Shown: positions 18,207 through 28,115, numbered from the stretch's first letter. The stretch is 36,787 nt of DNA from Bacilli bacterium (GCA_016290195.1 JAEETF010000072.1:1-36787); one strand, 5' to 3'. Notes: generated by a model not told the origin, from the sequence alone. Translations and numbers: made by a program.

Positions 18207-20303
18207 ATGAAACTAGATGGATTAAATGAAATGCAACGAAAAGCTGTTGAAAAAACAGATGGACCACTTTTAGTATTAGCTGGTGCTGGAAGTGGAAAAA
18301 CAAGAGTATTAACTACAAAAATAGCTTATTTGATCGAACATAATAATATTAATCCATATAATATACTTGCAATAACATTTACAAATAAAGCAGCTAGAGA
18401 AATGAAAGAAAGAATTGAATCTATGCTAGGAGATATATCAAAAGGTATACAAATTTCTACATTCCATTCTTTTGGCCTTACAATTGCTAGAGAAAATTAT
18501 GAAAAATTAGGATTAATGAAAAATTTTACTATATTAGATAGTGAAGATTCTTTAACTATTATTAAAAAAATAATGAAAGAATTAAATATTGATGCAGAAA
18601 AATTAAAACCTAAATATGTTAGAAATCAAATAAGTGGAGCTAAAAATGAAATTCTTTCACCACTTGAATATGAAAGATTTGCAAATACAGATATAGAAAA
18701 ACAAGTAGTAGATATTTATAAATTATATGAACAAAGACTTAAAACTAGTAATTCAGTAGATTTTGATGATTTATTAATAATGCCTATAAATTTATTTAGA
18801 AAAAATCCTGATATTTTAGATTATTATCAAGAAAGATTTAAATACATTCTAATTGATGAGTATCAAGATACAAATGAGGCTCAATATATTTTAGTAAAGA
18901 TGATAGGAGCTAAATATAAAAATATATGTGTTGTCGGAGATAATGATCAATCAATTTATAGTTTTAGAGGAGCTAATTATCAAAATATTCTTAATTTTGA
19001 AAAAGATTATAAAAATGCTGAAACAATTATGCTTGAAGAAAACTATCGTTCAACGCAAAATATTTTAAAAGTAGCTAATGAAGTTATTGAAAAAAATACT
19101 AAACGAAAAGATAAAGTGTTGTGGACTGAAAATGGTGAAGGGGATAAAGTTAGATATTATCGTGCCAATGATGAAAAAGATGAAGCTAATTTTGTATCTT
19201 CTGAAATAGAAAAATTAATTGAAAGTGGAATTAGAAAATCAGATATAGCTGTTCTTTATAGAACTAATGCTCAGTCAAGAAATATAGAAGAAACTTTACT
19301 TCGTAAAAATATATCTTATAAAGTAGTTGGTAGTGTATATTTCTATAATCGTAAAGAAATAAAAGATTTAATTAGTTATTTAAAACTTATTCATAATAAT
19401 TATGATGATAATAGTTTATTTAGAATTATTAATGTTCCAAAAAGAGGAATAGGAGAAAAAACTATTCAAAATTTAACAGAACAAGCTACATTAGAAAATA
19501 AATGTGTATATGATGTTATTAGTAGTGGAAAAGAATTAAAATTTAAAGAAATAATTGAAGAAATAAAAAAAGAAGCAGATAATTGTTCATTAACTGATTT
19601 AATAGATTTAATATTAAATAAAACTGGTATGAAACAAGATTTACTTTCAGATAAAACTATTGAATCTGAAATAAGACTTGAAAACCTTGAAGAATTTAAA
19701 AGTATTACTAAAAATTTTGAAGAAAAATATGGTATTATTTCACTTGATGAATTTTTAGATGAAATAAGCTTAGTAGCCGATGTAGAAGAACATAAGAACG
19801 ATACAGAAGTTGTAACACTTATGACTATTCATTCTGCTAAAGGACTTGAATTTAATTATGTATTTATAATTGGTATGGAGGAAGGAATTTTTCCACATTT
19901 TAATTCATTAATGGATTTTAATCAAATAGAGGAAGAAAGAAGATTATGCTATGTAGCAATTACTAGAGCTAAACAAAAACTTTGGATAATAAATGCTAAA
20001 AGAAGAATGCTATATGGAAAAGATAGTGTTAATCCTCCAAGTAGATTTTTAAGTGATATAAAAAGTGAAGATTTAGATATTCTTGAAAAAGAAGAAAAAA
20101 AGGATTATACTATAAATAGTATTATGACTAACATAGACAAAGATGTGAATTATAAGTTTGGTGAAAAACTTATTCATGATACGTATGGAGAAGGTTTGGT
20201 TGTTGGTATTGATGATAGTCTAGTATCAGTTGCTTTTCCTCATCCAATAGGTATTAAAAAATTCATTAAGGGTCATAAATGTTTAAGAAAGGAAAATGAA
20301 TAA
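18207..20303 (+). CDS. pcrA: ATP-dependent DNA helicase PcrA/UvrD
   Basis: LNEMQRKAVEKTDGPLLVLAGAGSGKTRVLTTKIAYLI, ILIDEYQDTN, VVGDNDQSIYSFRGA, TIHSAKGLEF, YVAITRAK motifs. ATG 18207 (MKLDGLNEMQRKAV). Confidence 0.95.
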   Translation: MKLDGLNEMQRKAVEKTDGPLLVLAGAGSGKTRVLTTKIAYLIEHNNINPYNILAITFTNKAAREMKERIESMLGDISKGIQISTFHSFGLTIARENYEKLGLMKNFTILDSEDSLTIIKKIMKELNIDAEKLKPKYVRNQISGAKNEILSPLEYERFANTDIEKQVVDIYKLYEQRLKTSNSVDFDDLLIMPINLFRKNPDILDYYQERFKYILIDEYQDTNEAQYILVKMIGAKYKNICVVGDNDQSIYSFRGANYQNILNFEKDYKNAETIMLEENYRSTQNILKVANEVIEKNTKRKDKVLWTENGEGDKVRYYRANDEKDEANFVSSEIEKLIESGIRKSDIAVLYRTNAQSRNIEETLLRKNISYKVVGSVYFYNRKEIKDLISYLKLIHNNYDDNSLFRIINVPKRGIGEKTIQNLTEQATLENKCVYDVISSGKELKFKEIIEEIKKEADNCSLTDLIDLILNKTGMKQDLLSDKTIESEIRLENLEEFKSITKNFEEKYGIISLDEFLDEISLVADVEEHKNDTEVVTLMTIHSAKGLEFNYVFIIGMEEGIFPHFNSLMDFNQIEEERRLCYVAITRAKQKLWIINAKRRMLYGKDSVNPPSRFLSDIKSEDLDILEKEEKKDYTINSIMTNIDKDVNYKFGEKLIHDTYGEGLVVGIDDSLVSVAFPHPIGIKKFIKGHKCLRKENE

Positions 20304-20464
20304 TGAACGTTTTGGATATTTTAGATGATATAAAAAGTTTTTTTAAACCAGTTACAGATTTTTTTGTAGAAAATTATGATAATCCAATTTTTTGGCTTGT
20401 TATAGTAGGATTTATTGTTGGCATTTTTCTTGTTACATATACAGCAAAACCAAATAAAAAATAA
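20303..20464 (+). CDS. small single-pass membrane protein (53 aa)
   Basis: ATG 20303 overlaps pcrA stop; MNVLDILDDIKSFFKPVTDFFVENYDNPIFWLVIVGFIVGIFLVTYTAKPNKK*; not in the supplied ORF track. Ends in a terminator. Confidence 0.6.
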   Translation: MNVLDILDDIKSFFKPVTDFFVENYDNPIFWLVIVGFIVGIFLVTYTAKPNKK

Positions 20465-20485
20465 CACTTAAGTGTTATTTTTTTA
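20462..20485. terminator. bidirectional terminator
   Basis: AATAACACTTAAGTGTTATT palindrome followed by T-run, between convergent genes. Confidence 0.7.
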
Positions 20486-20879
20486 TTATATAAATAATAA
20501 TTCCTAAAAGAAGTACTCCAGAGCCAATAATAATATATATATAATTATTATTTTCATTTGTTTCAGTAGTTACAATCTCTGGTTCATCATTTTCAATTTT
20601 AATTACATACTCGCCATTTTCTTTTGAATATGAATATTCTTCTCTAGCATAACGAGTAATATATTCAGGATCTTTTAGTTTTTCAATTTCTGTTTTTAAA
20701 TTTTCAGATTCATGTTTTAAAGTACTAAGTTTTAAATTTAAATCTTTTTCTTCTTGTTTTAATTTTTGAATATCTATGTTGTATTTAATAAAAGTTGCAA
20801 CAAAGTATACAATTCCAATAATTGCTAGTAATCCAAAAACAATTACTGGTTTTTTTACTTGTTTCTTTTTCTTTGGCAC
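20475..20879 (-). CDS. divIC: septum formation initiator family protein (DivIC/FtsL-like)
   Basis: Short N-terminal cytoplasmic region, TM, coiled coil, then DPEYITRYAREEYSYSKENGEYVIKI (FtsB/DivIC motif); downstream of yabP-yabQ as in Bacillus. Extra C-terminal TM. Confidence 0.85.
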   Translation of the reverse strand: MPKKKKQVKKPVIVFGLLAIIGIVYFVATFIKYNIDIQKLKQEEKDLNLKLSTLKHESENLKTEIEKLKDPEYITRYAREEYSYSKENGEYVIKIENDEPEIVTTETNENNNYIYIIIGSGVLLLGIIIYIIKK

Positions 20880-20910
20880 TTTATCACATCCCTCTATTAT
20901 GCTAATTGTA

Positions 20911-21195
20911 TCATTTTTTTAATTTATTTTCAATTAGTTTACTAATACTTGACTCTATAAAAAATCCAAATATTAGTAGCAATAAAGAATAGATATGGAA
21001 AATACCAAAACAGTATTTTTGAAGACATTTAAAATAAATATATGCGAATAAAATTATAAATAATAGGTGTGATATTATTTTAATTAATATATGTTTATTA
21101 TGAAGTAATTTATAAATAAGATTATATGTTAAAGAAAAAAGAAAACCAATAGTAAATGATATAGTAATAATATTAATCTGAGTATTTAAATTCAT
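20911..21195 (-). CDS. yabQ: YabQ-like spore cortex membrane protein
   Basis: Small multi-TM protein positioned between yabP and divIC; start/stop overlap with yabP. Confidence 0.65.
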   Translation of the reverse strand: MNLNTQINIITISFTIGFLFSLTYNLIYKLLHNKHILIKIISHLLFIILFAYIYFKCLQKYCFGIFHIYSLLLLIFGFFIESSISKLIENKLKK

Positions 21196-21485
21196 TATTT
21201 AAATAATTTAGTAAAAATACTTTCTTCTTTATCTTTCTTTTTAATATTTTCTATATATCCTAAACTATTTATTTTACCTTTAATAGATACATTTCCTTGA
21301 AAAGTGTCAAGCTTTACTATCTCTAATCCTTCTCCTTTAATAACTATATATCCCATATTTGTTTCAAGTAGAAATTCTTCATTATCAAAACTATCAATTT
21401 TTTTTACACCACTAATTATAATATTTTTTCTTTCATTAATTGTTATAGAATGACTTATAGTACTAAATGTTTCATTTTTATCCAT
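21195..21485 (-). CDS. yabP: sporulation protein YabP
   Basis: SHSITINERKNIIISGVKKIDSFDNEEFLLETNMGYIVIKGEGLEIVKLDTFQGNVSIKGKINSLGY is diagnostic of YabP/YqfC family. Confidence 0.92.
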   Translation of the reverse strand: MDKNETFSTISHSITINERKNIIISGVKKIDSFDNEEFLLETNMGYIVIKGEGLEIVKLDTFQGNVSIKGKINSLGYIENIKKKDKEESIFTKLFK

Positions 21486-21527
21486 CTTAACACTCCTTTC
21501 AATTAATGATATGATTATATTTTTTTA

Positions 21528-23471
21528 TTATTCCTCTTTGAATGTTGGTAATAATTCATCGAGTGTATATTCTTCATATGGTTCAGTACCTTTAATATAG
21601 AAAAACATTTTTTTATTATCAGAATTTGTATCTCCAGTTACAGGATCTACTAACATACCAACAACATTTTTAGGCATTACATACCAATTATTTTCTTTTT
21701 CTTTTAAAGCATCTTCCATTGCATCTACCCACATATTTTTAGTAGCTAAACTATCTGTAGAATTAACTTCTTTATTATCATCATATCCAGTCCAAATACC
21801 AATTAATAAATCTTTATTATATCCAAATATTAAATGATCAGTATCTGTAGTACCTGTTTTAATTGCATATTTTTTTGTCATTTTTGGTTTAATAACTAAA
21901 CATGTTGGTAGGGCATAATCTTTAATTTCTTCTGCATATGTATTTGTTAACATTTCATTTAATATAAATGTTAAACTTTTATTTAAAATTTGTTCTGGTT
22001 CATTATCAAATTCATATAGTACATTATTATTTAAGTCTGTAACTTTAGTAATCAAATGTGGTGTAATACTATATCCTTCATTTGCAAATGTACTATAAGC
22101 TGTAATCATTTCTAAAAGACTTATATCATAAGTACCAAGTGCAAGTGATGGAACGGGATCTAATTTTTCTTTAATACCTAATCTTTTGGCAGTATCTACT
22201 AAAACTTCTTCACCTAAAAATAAATGAGTTTTAACAGCAAAAATATTATCTGATAAAGCAACAGCAGCGCCCATAGTAATTGGTTTGTTAGCATAATTAT
22301 TACCATAATTTTGAGGACTATATATTTCATTTTCTCCAAACATAAAAGTAGTGGGTGAGCTTTTGAAAGTTGTGGACATAGTAAAACCATTTTCTAAGGC
22401 AGCATAATATAGAATTGGTTTCATTGTAGAACCAACTTGTCTTTTAGCATTTATAGCTCTATTATATTCACTTTTTAAATAATCACGACCACCTATTAAT
22501 CCTAAAATATTACCATTGTTTGGATTAATAGCAATCATAGCAACTTGAATATCTTTGTTATATTCTAAGTTTTTAAGCATACTTTCTTCTAAACTATTTT
22601 GAACATTATAATCATATGTTGTATATATTTTTAAACCACCGGTTTGTAATAGTGATTTAGGAATTTCTGATATAGTTTTTAATTCTTCATATACAGCATC
22701 TTCAAAATAATCTTGTGTTAAAAGTGTTTTTTCAGTATTATTTGTATTATAGATTAATTCTTCTTTTAGTGCTTTTTCTTTTTCATTTTTAGTTATATAT
22801 TTGTTATTATACATTGCATCAAGTATTAATTCTTGTCTTTCTTTAGCAGCTTCTTTATTTACAAATGGGGAATATTTAGATGGCCATTTAGGTATCCCAG
22901 CAAGCATTGCACTTTCAGCAATTGTTAAATCTTTTGCACTTTTATTAAAATAGTATTTTGCAGCATTTTCAATACCAAATACACCACCATAATTAATAGT
23001 ATTTAAATATCCTTCTAAAATTTGTTCTTTAGAATAATGAGCTTCTAATCTTATTGCTAGCCATGCTTCATCAAATTTTCTTTCCCATGTTTTTTCAAAT
23101 GATAAAAATAAGTTTTTAGCATACTGCTGAGTTATAGTAGAAGCTCCTTGTAAATTATCTCCATTTTTTGTATTTATATATAATGATTTTAAAATACGTA
23201 GAAAATCAAATCCTTGATGTTTAAAAAAATTTTTATCTTCAGTTGCGATAGTAGCATCTATAACATGCTTTGACATATCTGAAAGGGCAATCCATTCATC
23301 ATTGGTATGTGAAAACAATTTACCATTATTATCATATAAATAATAACTATTAGCACTACTAATATCTAGTGGTGGTAATATAAAAGCATATATTTTAATA
23401 GCATAATAAAAAAGTAAAATAAGAATATAAAAAAATATGGATATTTTCCATACTACTTTTAAGAATTTCAT
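21528..23471 (-). CDS. class A penicillin-binding protein (PBP1A family)
   Basis: Transglycosylase motifs ATEDKNFFKHQGFD, GASTITQQYAKNLFLS; transpeptidase AKRQVGSTMKP (SxxK), SDN, KTGTT. ATG at 23471 preceded by GGAGGAAT. Confidence 0.93.
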   Translation of the reverse strand: MKFLKVVWKISIFFYILILLFYYAIKIYAFILPPLDISSANSYYLYDNNGKLFSHTNDEWIALSDMSKHVIDATIATEDKNFFKHQGFDFLRILKSLYINTKNGDNLQGASTITQQYAKNLFLSFEKTWERKFDEAWLAIRLEAHYSKEQILEGYLNTINYGGVFGIENAAKYYFNKSAKDLTIAESAMLAGIPKWPSKYSPFVNKEAAKERQELILDAMYNNKYITKNEKEKALKEELIYNTNNTEKTLLTQDYFEDAVYEELKTISEIPKSLLQTGGLKIYTTYDYNVQNSLEESMLKNLEYNKDIQVAMIAINPNNGNILGLIGGRDYLKSEYNRAINAKRQVGSTMKPILYYAALENGFTMSTTFKSSPTTFMFGENEIYSPQNYGNNYANKPITMGAAVALSDNIFAVKTHLFLGEEVLVDTAKRLGIKEKLDPVPSLALGTYDISLLEMITAYSTFANEGYSITPHLITKVTDLNNNVLYEFDNEPEQILNKSLTFILNEMLTNTYAEEIKDYALPTCLVIKPKMTKKYAIKTGTTDTDHLIFGYNKDLLIGIWTGYDDNKEVNSTDSLATKNMWVDAMEDALKEKENNWYVMPKNVVGMLVDPVTGDTNSDNKKMFFYIKGTEPYEEYTLDELLPTFKEE

Positions 23472-23564
23472 ATTATTCCTCCAATCTATATTTATTATTG
23501 GTAAAATAATAAAAAATATAATTAAAATTAACAAAATAATGTTACAATATATATAGGTGATAAT

Positions 23565-26093
23565 ATGGAAAAAATAATATTAGTAGATGGCAATAACCTG
23601 TTATTTAGAAGTTATTTCGCAACTGCTTATACAGGAAATATAATGCGAAATAGTAAGGGATTTCCAACTAATGCTTTATATGGATTTGTAAATATGATTA
23701 ATAAAATAGTTGAAGAAGAAAATCCAATTTATATATTAGTAGCATTTGATAAAGGAAAAACTTTTAGACATAAAGAGTATGCAGATTATAAAGGTGGTAG
23801 AAATGTAACTCCAGAAGAATTAATAATGCAGATGCCTTTTGCTAGAGAAGTACTTACTTATATGGGAATTAAATATTATGAAATAGATAATTATGAAGCT
23901 GATGATATTATTGGAACATTTAGTGAATATTGTAATAAAGATAAAGATTATGTAGGAACAATTATTAGTAGTGATAAAGATTTATTACAATTAATTAGTA
24001 ATGACGTAAATATTAAACTATTAAAAATGAAAGATTATATTCGTTATGATCATGATTCATTTGTTAAAGAATATGGTATTGAACCTAAAAGAGTAATTGA
24101 CTTAAAAGCTTTAATGGGTGATCCATCAGATAATATTCCTGGTGTTAAAGGAATAGGAGAAAAAACTGCTTTAAAATTATTAAGAGATTATGGAACATTA
24201 GATGAAATATATAATCATTTAGATGATATTGGTGGTAAGTTAAAAGAAAAATTAGAAACAGATAAAGAAAATGCTTATATGAGTTATCATTTAGCTACTA
24301 TTGTAAAAAATGTACCTGTAGATATTAATTTAGATGATATAAAACTAAGAGATGCTGATGAAGATAAATTGTATAAATTTTATGAAGAAATGGAATTTAA
24401 ATCATTTATCAAAAAAAGAGTAAAAAAAGAAAATGTAGAATTTAAAGTTTTTAGTGATAATGACAAAATAGTAAAAGATAATGAAGTTGCCTTATATCTT
24501 GAAATGTCTAGTAGTAATTATCATACTTCAGAAATACTTGGATTTGGTGTTTTTAGTGAACATAATAAATATTTTGTACCTAAAGAGTACTTTTTAAATC
24601 ATAGTGATATGTTTGATGATTTAAATATTATTACATATGATATTAAGAAAATAATAACAGCTTTAAAATGGAAAAATATAAAATTTAATAATAAAGTATT
24701 TGATATAATGATTGCTGCTTTTTTACTTGATTATACAGTTAAAGATGATATTGAAACATTTGCAAGTTTCTTTGGCTATTCTTTTAATGAAGAATTTGAA
24801 AAAAATGTAGTTTTAAAAGCTAAATTTTTATATGATATGAGACAAAATATGTATGATGGTTTAGTAAAAGAAGAATTAATTAATCATTATGATAATATTG
24901 AACTTCCACTTGCATATGTACTTTCTACTATGGAATATAATGGTGTTAATGTAAATAGTGAAACATTAAAAGAAATGGATAAAGATTTAACTATTAAAAT
25001 AGATGAAGTAGCTCATAAAATATATGAAATGGCTGGTTGTGAATTTAATATTGCTTCACCAAAACAATTAGGTGAAATATTATTTGAAAAATTAAATCTT
25101 AATCATGGTAAGAAAAGTCATCGTGGTTATTCAACATCAATTGAAGTATTAAATAAATTAAAAGGAGAACATCCTATTATTGATTTAATAATTGAATATC
25201 GTATGCTTAGTAAAATTGAAACAACATATGTATTAGGTCTTTTAAACTCTATTTTAAAAGATAATAAAGTTCATACAATATATACACAAACATTAACTAG
25301 AACTGGAAGATTATCTTCTATTGAACCAAATTTACAAAATATACCTGTGCGAAATGAATTTGGTAAACTTATTCGTAAAGCTTTTGAACCAAGTCCTAAT
25401 TCAGTTATTTTAAGTGCTGATTATTCACAAATTGAACTTAGAATTTTATCACATATGGCAGGAGTACAGTCTTTAATTGATGCATTTAATAATAATATTG
25501 ATATTCATGCGAAAACAGCTAGTGATATTTTTGGTATTAGTCCTGATGAAGTGACTTCAAAGGAAAGAAGAATAGCTAAAGCTGTTAATTTTGGTATTAT
25601 TTATGGTATTAGTGGTTATGGACTTGCTGAGAACTTAGATATTACTGTTAAAGAAGCAAAACAGTTTATTGATAATTATTTTGAGAGTTATCCTGGTATT
25701 AAAGAATATATGGATAAGTCAATTAAAGAAGCTTATGAAAAAGGATATGTTAAGACTTTATTTAATCGTAAAAGAGTTATACCAGAACTTCAAGATAAAA
25801 ACTATATGGTAAGATCTAGTGGTGAGAGAATGGCTCTTAATACACCAATTCAAGGAACAAGTGCTGATATTATTAAGAAAGCAATGATTGAAGTACAAAA
25901 TGAGCTTGAAAAACGCCAGTTAAAAACTAAAATGATTTTACAAGTACACGATGAACTTGTATTTGATTGTAATAGAGATGAACTAGAAGAAGTAATAGAA
26001 TTAGTAACCAATATTATGGAAGGTACATATAAATTATTAGTACCACTTAAAGTTGATATTAATTATGGCGATAATTGGTATTTAGCTAAATAA
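23565..26093 (+). CDS. polA: DNA polymerase I
   Basis: 5'-nuclease domain (LVDGNNLLFRSYFA ... GVKGIGEKTALKLL) and Pol A motifs (LSADYSQIELRILSH, RRIAKAVNFGIIYGISGYGL, QVHDELVFD). Confidence 0.97.
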   Translation: MEKIILVDGNNLLFRSYFATAYTGNIMRNSKGFPTNALYGFVNMINKIVEEENPIYILVAFDKGKTFRHKEYADYKGGRNVTPEELIMQMPFAREVLTYMGIKYYEIDNYEADDIIGTFSEYCNKDKDYVGTIISSDKDLLQLISNDVNIKLLKMKDYIRYDHDSFVKEYGIEPKRVIDLKALMGDPSDNIPGVKGIGEKTALKLLRDYGTLDEIYNHLDDIGGKLKEKLETDKENAYMSYHLATIVKNVPVDINLDDIKLRDADEDKLYKFYEEMEFKSFIKKRVKKENVEFKVFSDNDKIVKDNEVALYLEMSSSNYHTSEILGFGVFSEHNKYFVPKEYFLNHSDMFDDLNIITYDIKKIITALKWKNIKFNNKVFDIMIAAFLLDYTVKDDIETFASFFGYSFNEEFEKNVVLKAKFLYDMRQNMYDGLVKEELINHYDNIELPLAYVLSTMEYNGVNVNSETLKEMDKDLTIKIDEVAHKIYEMAGCEFNIASPKQLGEILFEKLNLNHGKKSHRGYSTSIEVLNKLKGEHPIIDLIIEYRMLSKIETTYVLGLLNSILKDNKVHTIYTQTLTRTGRLSSIEPNLQNIPVRNEFGKLIRKAFEPSPNSVILSADYSQIELRILSHMAGVQSLIDAFNNNIDIHAKTASDIFGISPDEVTSKERRIAKAVNFGIIYGISGYGLAENLDITVKEAKQFIDNYFESYPGIKEYMDKSIKEAYEKGYVKTLFNRKRVIPELQDKNYMVRSSGERMALNTPIQGTSADIIKKAMIEVQNELEKRQLKTKMILQVHDELVFDCNRDELEEVIELVTNIMEGTYKLLVPLKVDINYGDNWYLAK

Positions 26094-26104
26094 GGAGTGA
26101 TAAG

Positions 26105-26974
26105 ATGAATACAGTTATCTCAGTTATGTTAGTTAGCTTTTTTACTAATATTTTACTTGCTTTAATTAAAATAATTGTTGGATTTATTGGAAAATCTAGT
26201 GCGTTAATAGCCGATGGAGTGCATTCATTTAGTGATTTGACTACTGATGTTATTGCGATTGTGGGTAGTAAAATATCTGATAAACCAGCTGATGATAAAC
26301 ATCCATTTGGTCATGGTAAATTAGAATATTTAACAAGCTTTTTTATAGGACTTATAGTTATATTACTTGGATTATTTATTATTAAAGATGCTTTTAATAA
26401 AGAAATAATTGTTACAAGTACTATAGTAATCATTGTTTCAGTTATTACGATAATTGCTAAGTTATTATTATCTAGTTATTTAATTAGGAAAGGTAAAAAA
26501 TTAAATAATACTATTGTTATTTCTAGTGGTAAAGAAAGTAGAGCTGATGTTTTAAGTTCTATAGTAGTATTATTATCAGCTATTTTAATACAATTAAGTA
26601 ATAAAATTGAATTTTTAAAATATGCTGATGTAGTAGCAACTATAATAGTAGCTATATTAATAATTAGAGTAGGCTTTAATATAATTAAAGAAAATATTAG
26701 TAATTTACTTGGTGAATCAGAAACTGATGAAATTATAATTAATAAAATAAAAGAGCAAATATTAAAAATTGACAATGTATATGATATTGAAAATTTAAAT
26801 GTTATTAAATATGGTTCATATTATAAATTATCATGTGAAGTATCAATTAATAAAGATTTAAGCTTTATTGATGCTCATGATGTAGTTCATAAAATAGAAA
26901 AGAATTTAAAGAAAATGGATAATCGTATTAAGTATGTACTTATACATGCAAATCCATCTAAAAGTAGCAATTAA
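26105..26974 (+). CDS. cation diffusion facilitator family transporter
   Basis: SSALIADGVHSFSDLTTDVIAIVGSKISDKPADDKHPFGHGKLEYL is diagnostic of CDF transporters. Confidence 0.95.
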   Translation: MNTVISVMLVSFFTNILLALIKIIVGFIGKSSALIADGVHSFSDLTTDVIAIVGSKISDKPADDKHPFGHGKLEYLTSFFIGLIVILLGLFIIKDAFNKEIIVTSTIVIIVSVITIIAKLLLSSYLIRKGKKLNNTIVISSGKESRADVLSSIVVLLSAILIQLSNKIEFLKYADVVATIIVAILIIRVGFNIIKENISNLLGESETDEIIINKIKEQILKIDNVYDIENLNVIKYGSYYKLSCEVSINKDLSFIDAHDVVHKIEKNLKKMDNRIKYVLIHANPSKSSN

Positions 26975-26992
26975 AATTGCTACTTTTTTTGG
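26963..26992 (+). terminator. intrinsic terminator
   Basis: AGTAGCAATT-AA-AATTGCTACT followed by T-run. Confidence 0.8.
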
Positions 26993-27058
26993 TTTTTAGG
27001 TAGGAGTTTGTTAAATTTTTGAGTATATATAATTAGATGCTAATTGAAAGGAGGACTT

Positions 27059-28042
27059 GTGATAGAAGAAACAAATAAAATAAATATACCATTAGCATTT
27101 GATTATAAGTTTAAAAAAATGTTTGGAGATAATGATAATATAGAAAGATTGGAAACATTAATATGCTTATATTTTGAATTAAAAAAGGAAGATGTACATG
27201 GTAAAATAAGAATATTAAATAATGAAAATTTAATAGAAAATAGAAATAAAAAAAGATTAGTATCTGACATATATTTAGTATTAGAATTAGTAAGTGGAAA
27301 TATAAGAGTAGATATAGAAATAAGTGATAAGAAATTAAGTGAAAGTATATTAAATAGAAATATAATATATGGAGCATATTATGCATCAAATCAATTAAGA
27401 AAAAGTGCTGACTATAGTACATTAGAACCAATAATAGAAATATGTTTTGATAAAGGAATAGAAGGACTAGAAAGTGAAGAAATAGTAGATAAATATTACT
27501 TGCAAAATAGTAAAGGAATAAAGTTAACTGAAAAGTTACAAATTCATCATATAGATATTGAAAAGTGTTATAATATATGGTATTCTAAAAACGAAAAGAA
27601 ATATAGTGAATATGAACAAAAAATGATAAAATTTGGAGCATTATTATGTGCAACAAATATAGATGAATTTAATGAATGTTTAGGGGGAATACCAATGGAT
27701 GAAGAAGTAAAAAAGGATATAGAAATAACTAATAGAGCATTAAATGAAGAAGATGATTTATTATCATGGTATGATTATGAAAGAGATAGAAAAGCCATGG
27801 AATTAGGAAGACTTCATGATGCTGAGAAAAAAGCTACAAAAGAAGGTTTAGAAAAAGGTATGAAACAAGGCATGAAACAAGGCATGAAACAAGGTATGAA
27901 ACAAGGTATGAAACAAGGTATAAAAGAAGGTAAAAAAATAGAAAAAATAGAACTTGCTAAAAAATTAAAAAGTAAGGGAATTGATATGCAAATTATTTCA
28001 GATGTTACTGATTTAAAAATCAATGAAATTGAAAAATTATGA
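27059..28042 (+). CDS. Rpn family recombination-promoting nuclease/putative transposase (PD-(D/E)XK)
   Basis: N-terminal IPLAFDYKFKKMFGDNDNIERLETLICLYFEL, DIYLVLELVSGNIRVDIEIS and C-terminal charged GMKQG tract typical of this family. GTG start after AGGAGG. Confidence 0.82.
   Translation: MIEETNKINIPLAFDYKFKKMFGDNDNIERLETLICLYFELKKEDVHGKIRILNNENLIENRNKKRLVSDIYLVLELVSGNIRVDIEISDKKLSESILNRNIIYGAYYASNQLRKSADYSTLEPIIEICFDKGIEGLESEEIVDKYYLQNSKGIKLTEKLQIHHIDIEKCYNIWYSKNEKKYSEYEQKMIKFGALLCATNIDEFNECLGGIPMDEEVKKDIEITNRALNEEDDLLSWYDYERDRKAMELGRLHDAEKKATKEGLEKGMKQGMKQGMKQGMKQGMKQGIKEGKKIEKIELAKKLKSKGIDMQIISDVTDLKINEIEKL
27857..27928 (+). repeat. 12-bp in-frame tandem repeat, 5 copies plus one diverged copy
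   Basis: GG(T/C)ATGAAACAA at 27857, 27869, 27881, 27893, 27905, then GGTATAAAAGAA at 27917; encodes (GMKQ)5-GIKE. Confidence 0.95.
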
Positions 28043-28068
28043 AAGTGATTATTTCACTTCTTTTTTTT
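28043..28068 (+). terminator. intrinsic terminator
   Basis: AAGTGA-loop-TCACTT followed by T8. Confidence 0.7.
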
Positions 28069-28086
28069 GAAAAATTATAAGTATTC

Positions 28087-28115
28087 TTGTATAAATTGCT
28101 TAACTTTAGTATAAT
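28087..28115 (+). promoter_or_regulatory. SigA-type promoter for the murL-murD2-serS operon
   Basis: TTGTAT (28087-28092), 17-nt spacer, TATAAT (28110-28115). Confidence 0.7.

Noticed and set aside
26476-26775. Minus-strand 99-aa ORF
   Set aside because: Antisense to the CDF transporter gene.
27111-27431. Minus-strand 106-aa very hydrophobic ORF
   Set aside because: Antisense to the Rpn-type gene; Leu/Tyr/Phe-rich composition is typical of the reverse of AT-rich coding DNA.
27857-27928. Possible CRISPR-like repeat array
   Set aside because: Units are contiguous 12-bp in-frame codon repeats without spacers; protein-coding repeat.
27814-28023. Minus-strand ORF with PCFIPCFMPCF repeats
   Set aside because: Antisense of the GMKQ 12-bp repeat; not a real Cys-rich peptide.
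27059-28042. Mobile element (IS) because the family is labelled putative transposase
   Set aside because: No terminal inverted repeats or target-site duplications seen around the gene; family is domesticated-nuclease-like, so annotated as CDS only.
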